DNA from: Amanita rubescens
Lineage: Eukaryota; Basidiomycota; Agaricomycetes; Agaricales; Amanitaceae
Assembly (NCBI GenBank): GCA_015039365.1
Contig: WION01000724.1
Location: 1-22,735, forward strand
DNA length: 22,735 nucleotides
Direction: 5' to 3'
Shown here: positions 1-9,769 of the stretch, piece after piece
Layout: every line of letters begins with the position of its first letter
Numbering within the stretch: the first letter of the stretch is position 1
Notes under the pieces: generated by a model
The model's database searches: none
What the model saw: only the letters and a program-made list of their open reading frames with translations
What the model was told of the DNA's origin: nothing
Translations under genes and position numbers: made by a program

Positions 1-489
1 TCAGAGCTTGCTTTTTTGGGCTGGGATGTCAACGGGGCTGTGCCGCAACATCTCAGGGAGTTGTTCGATGACTTTTGTGACAGTAGCACTCTCGGTATGC
101 GGTTAGTCTACAGAGATTTTCTAACATATCATGAAAATAATAATGTCCCAGCAAGCCAGAGCCAGAGTTTTATCTACTTGCTTGCAGCAGAAATGAAATC
201 AAACCGCAGGAAGCAGTGTTTCTTGATGATATAGGAATGTACGTCTGGAATTTTCGGTGTCAGCACTGAGGTGACAGGTACAGCGCTCATAGAAACCTCA
301 AAACAGCACGAGAACTTGGAATGAAGACCATTCGTGAGTTAGCTTGCGCTGATTCATTCGACCAGAGTTGATATCAATGCAGGAGTATCAATCGGACAAA
401 CACTCGATGCAGTCACGGAGTTGGAGGAACTTCTGGGACTTGACCTCACAGGACATGGTTGTGCTAAAGGCTGCTCGACAAAGCTTTAG
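1..489 (+). CDS. HAD-superfamily hydrolase, ACAD10/epoxide-hydrolase-N-like, 3' part
   Basis: C-terminal 111 residues of a haloacid-dehalogenase-type hydrolase; the 5' part with the nucleophilic Asp motif lies left of the window. Exons 1-101, 152-238, 293-333 and 383-489 are joined across introns of 50, 54 and 49 nt with GT..AG ends. Spliced, it reads LRELFDDFCDSSTLGMRKPE, then QEAVFLDDIGINLKTAREL, then RVSIGQTLDAVTELEELLGL. The Lys of MRKPEPEFY fits HAD motif III and the Asp pair of FLDDIG fits motif IV, which binds Mg2+. The family removes phosphate or halide from small molecules; the substrate here cannot be told. The protein ends in Thr-Lys-Leu, close to but not a canonical peroxisomal SKL signal. 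Family assignment is firm; the subfamily is inferred from the DDIG-N-LK-AR pattern shared with ACAD10-like proteins. Confidence 0.85.
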
Positions 490-914
490 TGCGACGATAT
501 GGAATATGTATTGCTATGACTGGCAAAAACGTGGAAAATTGCTCCACATCTATGTTCATGTAACGCCAATGTTTATCTTCAGAATGGCTTATCAGATGCT
601 GGTGTTTTGTCTGTATAGTATTCACCCAGCTTCGCAGGAAATCAGTATCAGGGAATACGAGTAGTCAGAGACTTACAACAGGTAATTTCGACAAAAACTC
701 TCGTTTCACCAAGGGCGTTACAGAAAGAAGCTAGCCATGACGTATATATGTATATTCAGCCCCACGAAGGTGAAGGGACGTACAAAAAGGACAGCAGTGC
801 CGGCCCCAGCACCCCAGATGGTCGCAGACGGTAACCAGCGCTTTGCTACCTAGATAAGGGATGGATAGTCATTCATGTCAAACTGGAAGTAGTATACCAT
901 AGTGGTAGCGCTGA

Positions 915-944
915 GGGGGGGTTGGGGGTGGTAGGCAAGTCGGG
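915..944 (+). repeat. G-rich tract, possible G-quadruplex
   Basis: Runs of 7 G (915-921) and 5 G (924-928) are followed by GG pairs and a GGG at 942-944. This could supply four G-tracts for a quadruplex on the + strand about 210-240 bp upstream of the NOP16 start. Only base composition supports this. Confidence 0.3.
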
Positions 945-994
945 CCATTCTGGAAAAGTTGATTGTTGACTAACGGGAGACAGCGGAGGGCGCG

Positions 995-1012
995 TCACAC
1001 GGTACCGTGTGA
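995..1012. promoter_or_regulatory. 18-bp perfect palindrome upstream of NOP16
   Basis: TCACACGGTACCGTGTGA is a perfect inverted repeat with no spacer, 141 bp upstream of the NOP16 ATG. Its core is CGG-N2-CCG, the inverted-triplet layout bound by dimeric Zn2Cys6 factors. A binding role is inferred; the palindrome itself is plain in the sequence. Confidence 0.45.
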
Positions 1013-1152
1013 TTTTATTGGCGTGTTACCGGTTACCAAAGTTGTTACTAAACAATGTCCGACGAACGATTTCGGCTTGACCTTTTTTGAGTCAAATTGC
1101 ATAGCCATAACAAGTACATTTCGCCTGTCAACCTTATCCACACTCACACCAA

Positions 1153-2215
1153 ATGGCCAATCCCCGTCAACGCCGCAAGGCTCGTTCCTCGTCGCACAGA
1201 CCAGTTTCGTTATCCCGACGCGCCAAGAAAAATCTGAAAAAAACACCTCGTGAGCGACATCAGACTCAATTGGTTGATATCCACCTCAACGTTGTGCAGC
1301 CATACGGGGTCCCAAGACGCTCCAAGACGCGTGGGATAAGAAAAAAACAGTTAGACAAAAGTGTGTCCCTTCTCTAGCACTTCCAGCTCGTTCTAAATAG
1401 CGAAAGCTATGCTGCGCTCGGTCTTGTGCATACGCTCAATCCTACGGCGTCCGGCGGCTTAGAGCAGCTATCTCATGGAATAACGTCGGCAACCTCTGTG
1501 GAATCGCGTAATATCACTGATACACCGGATATCTTCTCTGCGACCCGGAAGGGCTTCGGAAGAATTATACGAGATGAAGCCGGGAATGTGGTGCAAGTCA
1601 CACTAAGTCCAGAAGACACCGGAGACCAGTTCAAAGATAGTTCTGAAGTTATGAGAGAACCTGAAATTAGTCAGGACACGAGGGAAAAATGGGTCACAAA
1701 TCTAGGAAGACAGTATGATGGACCGTCAATATTGGAAAAATCAGTTACGGTAGAAGGTGCGTTATGGTCTCACTACATTGAAGGGGTGCACGCTGCCAGT
1801 TGGGCCGCATCAATAGGCGCGAAGTCCTTAGCACCGCCGTGGGCTCTTAGTGCATTAAAATGAAAAAGTTCATTTGAAATGTTTAACCAAGAACGCTTAT
1901 GCGTGAGAGCGGGACACCCGCTTTTGATTTGGTGCCAATATAATTTCTATTGATCTAAAATGTGATGTGGTGCGCTTCGCTGTGCTAATCTCGATCAATG
2001 GGACAGCTCTGGAACGCATATCGGTCGCCGATACGAGGGCGAAGATAGCACGACATCCGTCGCAAGGAGAGATCAAGTACCTGGAAAGGTTAGTTGACAA
2101 GTATGGAGAGGATGTGGAACGAATGGCTAGAGACAGAAAGCTGAACGCGGAGCAACGGACCGCTGGTCAGCTGCGACGAGCATTGAAGAGGGCAGGACTG
2201 AGGGAAGTAGGGTGA
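1153..2215 (+). CDS. NOP16: Nop16, 60S ribosomal subunit biogenesis protein
   Basis: Nucleolar factor of pre-60S ribosome assembly, about 238 aa. Exons: 1153-1249, 1300-1360, 1407-1756 and 2007-2215. The start gives a basic N-terminus (MANPRQRRKARSSSHRPVSL). The second exon gives PIRGPKTLQDAWDKKKTVRQ, and splicing at 1406 gives the family-typical VRQNYAALGLVHTLNPTASG. An alternative acceptor at 1400 would insert Glu-Ser. The last exon gives GEIKYLERLVDKYGEDVERM and ends with QRTAGQLRRALKRAGL, the hallmark Nop16 C-terminus. The third intron (1757-2006) is 250 nt, about five times the local norm; it is placed so that VEALERISVADT reads through, and is the least certain junction. Fungal Nop16 proteins are of similar size. 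Confidence 0.88.
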
Positions 2216-2558
2216 GGTGCCGAAAGCGGAGTAATAATCACGTCACGCAATGGGAGAGAGAAAAAGGTTGGGTGCAAGTTAAGATTAGGTTTGATTTGAT
2301 GATAGAGTGCAGGACTTAGTCCGGGCTTCATGAGAAAACGCGGAAGGTTGACGTCAAGAATTCAGGAAGATCGTGATGGGATAGTGGCGGGATACTCCGT
2401 CCACTGCCACCGGATCTGGCTCCGGCGACTAATCCTCGAAGGCATTATTCCATGTCGCCGAACCAGTGCATTCTGTACGCCGCAGATCTTCATCCTCCAG
2501 ATCTTCTTATGTTCGTCTTATAAAAACATTACTTCACCTCCCCTTCCCCTTGTACCCC
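2216..2558. promoter_or_regulatory. Promoter region of the Zn2Cys6 factor gene
   Basis: No gene is seen between the NOP16 stop and the next ATG. TATAAAAA lies at 2519-2526, about 33 bp before the chosen ATG at 2559, and the bases between are C/T-rich, as is common just upstream of starts in filamentous fungi. The short leader implied by this TATA favours ATG 2559 over the in-frame ATG at 2466. Confidence 0.5.
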
Positions 2559-5485
2559 ATGTCTCCCCGCTCTATCCTCTCCCACTCTCGCAATGTTTCT
2601 TCTCCCTATTCGCGGTGCCCCAGCTCACAGCCAAAGTCTTCACGCCAACAATTCTCCGCTTGCGGGGCATGTCGCATGAGGCGGTTGGTTATCCCTCTTT
2701 TTTGCCTTCCCTCTCTTCTGATCATTTTACAGAGTGCGTTGTGACCTCAAGGACTTGCCTTCTTCCTCAGGACCTCATCCGTGCTCCAATTGCAAAGAAC
2801 GAGGCCTCAACTGCGTGTTTGTACTTTTCCCATGCACGTCCCCCATTTACTAATCACCCACGTTGTAGCGATGAGTACGCCGACATAAAGGCTGTCAAAC
2901 TCCTTCGGCGTGGTCGCCGATTGCAACAGGTCGAGCAAGTAGAATTTTCTTGACGCTCCATTTTCGAAGAGCTTACTCTCGACCTCACAGAGCTATCTAC
3001 GGGAAAGTCAAGAGCGCCAATAACGGCATTCTTGCGGCTCGGGCGTCGAGCCAAATACCCACCCTCAGCCCTGATTTCTTTTCTTCGCCCTTTTGGACAT
3101 GGTTTTGCGTCCAACGTGAGTTTTTTTTTTTTGATGCTGTGGTACTTGAGTCCACCTATACCCGTATCAGGTCCAATCCTTGATCCCAACGAGTTCTGTA
3201 GGAGGTATGTCGCCCATGTTGAGGGAACTCGGTCCCTTGGGCACGAAGGTGGTATACTAGCCATGTTACTGGTCCTTTGGGCCGCTACATTCGGAGTCAA
3301 CGAATTTGGCTCTGAGATCAAAGATGATCGCGATGACAGCGCAACATTCCATAATCCCATACCATCGAGTGCGGGTCGCCCTTCACGAAAAGCAAATTTT
3401 ACTTTGTCCGCCGATCCAAAATGTACAGAAGAAACTTTCAAATATGTTGGCACGAGATTTTCCGAGAAGACGAGTTGTATGTTACGGGAAATATTGGAAC
3501 TCATCGACTTCCACGGCATAATGCGTATACCGACATATGACGGCGTGCGCATTTTGCTTCTAACATTGCCGCTGATGGAGGGTGTGACCTTTTTTTACGT
3601 TATTTCGGTCATGAGATTGATCAACAACAGATGCTCCTCATCTCGAAAAGACGGCTATGTATGAAGTAGCCCTCTCCCAAGCGCGAGCTCTATGTGCTCC
3701 TATTACAAGGTCTAGTATGCCATCCCCTTCCTTACCACCTTTTGCGGCGGAGGAGAGTCTCCTGCGCGCTCGCATTTACCTCTACTCTCACATTCAAGAA
3801 GGCGTGTTGGCATCAATAAAAGGTGGTCACCTTGTGTAGTAAGTCTTCCGAGGAATCAACACATTCCTACGGTAACGCTGAATATTGATTAGCCACCACG
3901 ATGATGTGGACATTCTGCGTCGGACAATTTATCCGCCCACGGAACGGCCAGATTCATCCCCGGTTTCCCAATGCCTCGTCCAAAATTCTCTGAACGGGGA
4001 CTATCTGAATAACGAACGGATGCCTGATATAAAAGATGTTCAACTCGGATACCTATCTGCTATGCCGTTTCGACTGAGCTGCGTCTGCCGCCGAGTGCAC
4101 GATGTCTTGACTGGCTTGAAGGCAGCACGGCGAGTCGAGGAACATGGCCTGATAGATGCAAGCGGGATGAGCGAGATTTGGTACGAATTAGACCAATGTT
4201 GGCAAGGGTTCTCTGCCATGAAAAACAATCTTACCATTAATTTGGGGAAAGTTAGCACAGAAAACTTTGTCGACGCTTGGCTGGTGAGTTTTCTGTCGGT
4301 TCACATCGAGTCCTTGTTCACCATGTATGATAGATCTTTATCTTCGAGTGTCGTAAGTGACATAAGTCAGACTGCTTCTCCAGCGACTGACTCCCGAAAG
4401 ATAACATCATTTTAGAATCTCTGAAGCATACCGCGCTTGCTTCAAGGTCCTCAGGCAACCCAGATGACACGCTCTCGCCACACACAACATCACGGCCTTC
4501 GTCAAGTTCATCACCTTATCTATCGCCGCATCAGCTATATCTGGAAGCTAGGGCGCGATGCACCCGACTTCTGCCTAGTGTCATACGAATTATTCGTTAT
4601 CATCTCTTGAAGAAAACGAGCGGCGACGACCTGAACCCACTCCAATGGGATACAGGCCTAGTACGCGATGGCTGCTTCTCTGCTGCAATGTTATGCGTCA
4701 GCTTGTGCGAGGATAACCACTGCCTTGATGCTCATGAAATCAAGGTGGAAGAAAACGATGATTGTATCACTCCCGAGGAGGGCGTTAATCTCTGTGTCTC
4801 GGCCTTAACAGAAATGCGCTGGGTCTTCTCCAAGTCCGAAGAGCGGATTGAAACGATTCGCTCAGGGCTGCAAAATACAAAGGAAAGACACGAAAACAGG
4901 CCTCTGAAATCCCCACCTCGATCTCCAAGTGCTTTTCAAGGAACGAACTCGACCATTGACCACAGCTCGCCTTACGCCGATGAATCTATACACTATTTTG
5001 ACATCGAAATCATGGCAACTACTCATGACCGACGACCAAGTTTGCCTCTCAGTATAGTAACAACCACCACTCACCGACAGGTGGAATCAGCGCCCAACAC
5101 AGGTCGCACGTCAGGCGGACCGGGTCCTAACGAATGGCCTACATACACGCCGCCGATAACGGCCAGTACCCTCAATAACAACAGATCTCCTATCCACACG
5201 GTGGCGAGCCCCGGGTCATACAAAAGCAGTCCTGACGACTCTATCTTTTATTATGTTCCGGAAGCACTGGATCACTTTGGCTACTCAGTGGTTATGCCGA
5301 CCAACATTCCAGCCGTTGCACAAGCCATGTATCATCCACCTAATGCATTTTTCGATCCGCACGACCTGCATGCTGTAGTCCAGGATGCTCCAGAGGGTCT
5401 AGACCCCTGCCTATTCACGCGTACAGAGGCATCGCTACATGCAGCCTCTGAAATTGGGAGCTACGTGGATAATTTCCATTCCTAG
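2559..5485 (+). CDS. Zn2Cys6 fungal-specific transcription factor
   Basis: Nuclear sequence-specific DNA-binding regulator, predicted 832 aa. Exons: 2559-2683, 2733-2816, 2869-2934, 2991-3115, 3171-3581, 3631-3838, 3893-4283, 4334-4352 and 4416-5485. The zinc cluster is C35-x2-C38-x6-C45-x13-C59-x2-C62-x6-C69 (SACGACRMRRVRCDLKD ... PCSNCKERGLNC), followed by a basic linker KLLRRGRRLQQVE. The middle homology region runs from IPTLSPDFFSSPFWTWF to about FVDAWLIFIFECQ. The tail is Ser/Thr/Pro-rich and low in complexity, possibly an activation region. Exon 8 is a 19-nt micro-exon. The exon 3/4 intron (2935-2990) is best explained as GC-AG, giving QQVEAIYGK; a GT donor at 2939 with acceptor 3012 also keeps the frame but loses that motif. 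The frame closes exactly over nine exons. Target genes cannot be inferred. Confidence 0.87.
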
Positions 5486-6709
5486 CTACCTTCCACGATT
5501 ACTGCCTCTGCGCAGCCTCCACGATGTGCCGCCGTGTAATTGCTACCAAGTACTGTAATATTACGACCGTGCATGTATCTCCTTGCTTCAACTAGAATTG
5601 TGTTATTATCTCGAAAAGCTGGAACGTTGCACAGCACTCTGGGGGCCAACAAATCGGTTCGCTCCTCAGGGCAAATATAGTGGAGCCTGACACATGTACA
5701 TGGGCTAGGGCTAATCGTACTGAATATTAACGTTATCATGGTTCTTTCTGTGCCACATGTGAGAATGCGCGGTTTCTCCCATCACCGTGTCAGGCCAGGG
5801 TTCCGTGATGAACCGTAAAAGGATTCGTCGCCGAAACAGCTCACCTCCATATATATTTTCAATGCAAGTATCTCGACGCACCTCAGCAACAGATTCCTGC
5901 GCCGGCAAAGGCGGCGCTCCAACAATCCAAAAGCCCTAGCGTGGAACGTGGTCATTCAATCTATGTGAGAGCCACAGCACAACAAGTCTAACCTGTTAAG
6001 GTTCTTCGTTAATCATTCGCGGACTCAGTAAGTGTGAATATTTGAATCCCGGACCGTTGGATGGCCGGCATGACGAAACCTTGCACCGGTATCAGGAACG
6101 AAGGACCCGGGTCGATGGACGTGTGTGCATTATTAACATATCATTTATGCGAATGTGACACGTGAGAGTAAGAATGCCTTCAAACAAAGTATAGTGCTAA
6201 GCTGAGCAAGGTACATGCCCTCACGGAACTAAAATCGGAGTTCTGAACGATTATGAGAGGAATTCGCGGCGTTCTAGCGGATAGGGGGACAATGCACAGT
6301 GGACATAGAGTTGACCCTGTCCCACGGGGCTATTCACAGTGGGATAAGTAGTATATAGTATTGACGGGATTTTACTTCGCCTTAAGGGGTTAACAAGTAC
6401 AAAAGGTGTTCCGCTGCCAAAGGAGCCCTGCGCTAGGCTATTCAATCCGCACTTCGGCAGGTACGGCAAGTTAAAGTGGAGGGAATCAAAGCTGAAGAGT
6501 GGTGGGAAAGATAGTGGTAACATAAGAAGAAAGCGAAAACCGGTGGAAGTCATTTCGTGGGCGTGGATTGAACGAGGACTTGTTCGCGCCACCGGCCTGG
6601 AAGATAAGATAAGACTCCGATCATCGATCACCTCAATATAAAAGCGTGAGAAAATGGACCTGGCGCAGCGGCAGCCTATTAACCTTGTCTCGGACAGCGA
6701 CCTTCACCC
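5486..6709. other. Largest gene-poor gap, 1.2 kb
   Basis: I see no gene I can defend on either strand. The longest open stretch (minus strand, 6251-6631) lacks an early ATG and resembles no family I know. An E-box CACGTG lies at 6159-6164. Near the right end two GATAAG sites (6602-6612) and a TATA box precede the zinc-ribbon gene. The length would allow a regulatory region or a noncoding transcript. Confidence 0.5.
6637..6644 (+). promoter_or_regulatory. TATA box of the zinc-ribbon gene
   Basis: TATAAAAG sits 66-73 bp upstream of the ATG at 6710. Transcription would start near 6665-6675, which would leave the ATG at 6655 outside the mRNA and make 6710 the first start codon. Confidence 0.5.
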
Positions 6710-7256
6710 ATGTTTTGTCAGTTCGTTCATCTTTTCTACCTGCCTTTTGACGCTAATTTGATTTACATCAGTGTTCATTCCCATTATCGGTCAGTTTCAT
6801 GCTCGCAGGTGGCATATGGACTGAAACTGTAAATGATAGTTGGTTGTCCAACGAAATTCAAGCCTACCAGTGATCAGCAGCTCCCACGAGTGTGCCCCCA
6901 TTGCCACAATGGTTGGTAGCGTCACTTGTGCAACGCACCATGTCTGCCATTAATGACAATAGGTTCACTGATTTCTGCAAAAAAGACGACCTGGTTTGAG
7001 TTTTTCTTCATTCCACTCGTGCCTATTTCGAAACAGCGCGTGTGGATTTGCCATATCTGCCGCTGGACTGCGCCTTTCGTTGCAGGGTACGTCGATCTGT
7101 CTTCATCCTGATTTCATTGATTCACATCAATGCAGCGAGGAACATCCGCTAGCTGCGTATACTGGGCACCATGGCTACGCTGTCCATGGTCAAGAACCTG
7201 CAGCGCCCAGCTATGAACCGTCACCATCATACACACACAATGCTAAGCGCAACTAA
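6710..7256 (+). CDS. Small zinc-ribbon protein (fungal zinc-ribbon family)
   Basis: Predicted 113 aa. Exons: 6710-6716 (7 nt), 6772-6789 (18 nt), 6840-6911, 6963-7086 and 7136-7256, with introns of 49-55 nt. Spliced, the N-terminus is MFLFIPIIVGCPTKFKP, followed by LPRVCPHCHNGSLISAKKT and WFEFFFIPLVPISKQRVWIC, then HICRWTAPF. The CPHC and CHIC pairs form a treble C-x2-C/C-x2-C zinc ribbon, and the hydrophobic start and WFEFFFIPLVP segment are typical of this small uncharacterised fungal family. The tail is His/Pro/Ser-rich. The tiny first exon is needed because the unspliced reading from the same ATG leaves the family frame, while the spliced reading restores it exactly. Its biochemical role is unknown. 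It lies 241 bp upstream of YPT1 on the same strand. Confidence 0.83.
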
Positions 7257-7497
7257 CTTGAGTATATATGAACAGCTCCTTCACTTCTCTCTCTGGCTTG
7301 CTAGCCTCTCTCGTTATCGTAGGACTCAAGTATTATGTACTGTACAATAAAAGGCTTTCAAGCAATTTGTGGCGCTGGCCGGGCTCAGCCGAGCACGTGG
7401 CTTTCAGCACGGCCACCGTTGACGCACGCCCCCTCCTTCACTTCAACTGCGCTTGTTGTAGAGCACCCTTCCTCATACTTCCTCAGTTGCTTCCAAT

Positions 7498-8514
7498 ATG
7501 CACACCAGCGAATACGACTACCTTTTCAAGCTCCTTCTTATCGGTGATTCGGGAGTTGGCAAGGTTTGTTTTTTTCCGCTGCCTTGCTTTTGTGGTCAGT
7601 AACATGTACCATTTCCATAGTCTTGCCTACTTCTCCGGTTTGCCGACGACACATACACCGAGAGCTACATCAGCACTATCGGAGTCGACTTTAAGATTCG
7701 TACAATTGAGCTGGAAGGCAAGACGGTAAAGCTACAAATCGTGAGTACATGTTCTTCTTTTGCAGCACAAAGTTACCGCGCGGACGGCGATTCTGCGTAT
7801 CTTATATGGATGAAACTGCCGTGCGCTGCTACTGCTATGTTCTCTTTCGTATCTCAATCCCGACACTAATATGATTGTTTGTAGTGGGACACTGCAGGTA
7901 ACTACATTTGGCTTCTCTGTTCAGGAAGTGGCCGAGATGATTGGGAAAGGCCAGGAACGGTTCAGGACTATAACTTCATCGTATTATCGTGGAGCTCACG
8001 GTATCATCGTTGTATATGATGTCACAGACAATGGTGGGTTTGAAGTTTGGTTCAAATCATTCCGCTAACGTATATTGTCACAGACACATTTACAAACGTC
8101 AAACAATGGCTGCAAGAGATTGATAGATATGCATCAGAAGGCGTCAATAAGTTGCTCGTAGGAAATAAGTCTGATCTGACGAACAAGAAAGTGGTAGAAT
8201 ATAGTGTTGCCAAGGTACATTTGCGAACCGGTTATGGTCGTATCTGGTCTAACGTGCGGACAGGAATTCGCAGATCAGCTCGGCATTCCGTTCCTCGAGA
8301 CATCTGCAAAGAGTGCTACGAATGTTGAACAGGCCTTCCTGACTATGGCTAAACAGATCAAAGACAGGTAGGTATTAAGCCTCCTCCAAGTGGCGGCTGA
8401 TATATGGTCTTAAATTTCAGGATGGGCACTACAGCATCCTCGGGGGCCGCAAAGTCCTCCACCGTCACGCCTGGCCAGTCGGTCCAATCACAGCAGTCAG
8501 GAAGCTGCTGTTGA
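7498..8514 (+). CDS. YPT1: Ypt1/Rab1-family small GTPase
   Basis: Rab GTPase that controls ER-to-Golgi transport, vesicle tethering and autophagy, predicted 203 aa. Exons: 7498-7563, 7621-7740, 7885-7897 (13 nt), 7950-8033, 8084-8214, 8264-8367 and 8421-8514. Motifs: P-loop GDSGVGKS (16-23), effector region [14 protein letters not shown] (34-47), WDTAGQE (63-69), NKSDL (122-126), ETSAK (150-154), and a C-terminal GSCC whose two cysteines are the geranylgeranylation site. [20 protein letters not shown] and [13 protein letters not shown] are near-identical to Rab1, which separates it from Sec4/Rab8. NKSDL replaces the more usual NKCDL of Rab1. The second intron (7741-7884) is 144 nt, long for this region; no snoRNA boxes are evident in it. 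The third intron splits the Gly codon of DTAGQE. Confidence 0.96.
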
Positions 8515-9180
8515 AAGCGCCTGTGGCGCTTGTCTTTTGCTATGTTTGCTATGCTACTTGTGTGCTCGGTAGCTAGTCCGGTGTTTCTCTTTACACGTAT
8601 TCTCTCCTTATTCAATTCTTGCTACGCAACGGACCTGACTAGGCTTACTGTCAGAATCGTCTCAGTGACTTTTTCTTTTACATTCATCGCAGTTACTGCT
8701 CTACTTAAGAGTTCCCTTTTCTGTTGGGCATTACACGATTTAGTTTCTGTGAATGTAACACATTCCTTTGTCTAAGTCCTTGATTCAATCGGCATCAAAT
8801 CAACTGAGGTTGTCCTAAGTCTAAGTAAAACGCAGGCTAGCTCATTCCGCGGAACAAGAAATTCTCCCATTACTAACTAAGAAGATACGTTTCTTTCACT
8901 TTGGCACATCCATATATTGCTTCTAGAATGTCCAAAGCGCAGAGACGATGCTAAGTTGGGAAATTAGTTCATCTTATCGTGAGACGAAAAGTATGGCGCT
9001 ACCTGTGATAGGGCCGGGTCATGAGAACAATGTAGCAATGTAAGCGAGCGTAAGCGGTTCCGTAATCGGAGACAATTGTAGCGGCTGATATCGAGCATGC
9101 CTCATCTTCTGCATTACAATAGGTTGACCTAAGAGGTGCTTCTAGCGAGTGTGATCAATATCAGCTATCGTCACACGTGT
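8515..9180. other. Gap between YPT1 and the minus-strand small ORF
   Basis: This holds the 3' flank of YPT1 and possibly that of the opposing small ORF. No exon with family likeness, tRNA or repeat was recognised. Confidence 0.5.
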
Positions 9181-9579
9181 TTATCCGACGGTCCCGAGTT
9201 CTCCGCAGAACGCAGGATGGCGTCGCTGGCAGGAACGGTGTGACTGATGGCCTTTAACATTAGGGAAGCGACGTTTGGGCGCTGTCGAATCATCATTGGA
9301 TTCGTCCATGCCACGTTTTCGTTTAGGAACTCGGCAAGGATCCTTTTTGACCTCAGAAGGATTGGAGCGTAGGAAGGATGGATAATGACATGGCAGGGGT
9401 ATGGGTGCGACCAGAGGAACATTACAAATGACATGGACCGACTGTGAATTGTTGTGAGGTGGCGTCAGAGAAGGATCTGGTGAGGTCGAAGAACAGGAAG
9501 ATGGCGGTACGGTTGATGATGTAGATGTGCAATGCTCGTCCCGCTCTGCAAATAAGTCCCAGAGCGTATAGTCCGGCAT
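9181..9579 (-). CDS. Unrecognised small protein with basic nuclear-signal-like patch
   Basis: A 132-aa open frame from ATG 9579 begins MPDYTLWDLFAERDEHC, continues through a Ser/Thr/Pro-rich stretch, and has a basic patch VPKRKRGMDESNDDSTAPKR that resembles a bipartite nuclear localisation signal. I do not recognise a family. It is placed head to head with mL49/IMG2, with 190 bp between start codons, a reasonable divergent promoter. A second minus-strand frame over 9171-9350 also looks protein-like (SHTVPASDAILRSAENSG), so the true gene may switch frames through an intron, or only one frame is real. The gene may also be spurious. Confidence 0.4.
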   Translation of the reverse strand: MPDYTLWDLFAERDEHCTSTSSTVPPSSCSSTSPDPSLTPPHNNSQSVHVICNVPLVAPIPLPCHYPSFLRSNPSEVKKDPCRVPKRKRGMDESNDDSTAPKRRFPNVKGHQSHRSCQRRHPAFCGELGTVG

Positions 9580-9769
9580 AGTCAACTGCGCGACTGAAGG
9601 GCTGTCAGGAATGCGGTTGATTTTTTTTTAGGGCTGAAAACGCACTTGTTCACGGTGTCAAGAAGGCGAAAAGTCAAGTGGACAGGCGACGCAGGCCATA
9701 TTGATATAGTGGGGAGATTTTTATATTGGACGGTGGCCATCAATTCAAAAGTTTCACTTCGCTTCATCC

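Larger units (their letters stand above)
490..1152. other. Intergenic region before NOP16
   Basis: No convincing coding exon is seen on either strand. It holds the 3' flank of the HAD hydrolase and the NOP16 promoter. Notable elements are a G-rich patch (915-944), an 18-bp perfect palindrome (995-1012) and a tandem GTTACC-G-GTTACC repeat just after it, around 1024-1037. Confidence 0.6.

Noticed and set aside
475..489. Peroxisomal PTS1 on the HAD hydrolase
   Set aside because: The C-terminus is Thr-Lys-Leu; the first position does not fit the usual S/A/C-K/R/H-L/M pattern, so it is noted only as near-consensus.
2330..2953. Long + strand open frame of about 207 codons over the start of the transcription-factor gene
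   Set aside because: It lies in another frame from the zinc cluster, crosses its introns and shows no family likeness; the Zn2Cys6 motif frame is clearly the coding one.
6251..6631. Minus-strand open frame of about 126 codons in the large gap
   Set aside because: It has no ATG near its start (first ATG gives about 101 codons), no recognisable domain and no clear promoter or splice context; likely chance.
7741..7884. snoRNA in the long YPT1 intron
   Set aside because: A weak C-box-like TGGATGA occurs, but no D box (CTGA) follows and no H/ACA fold is apparent.
8034..8083. tRNA B-box-like GGTTCAAATC inside YPT1
   Set aside because: It lies in a 50-nt intron with no A box or cloverleaf around it.
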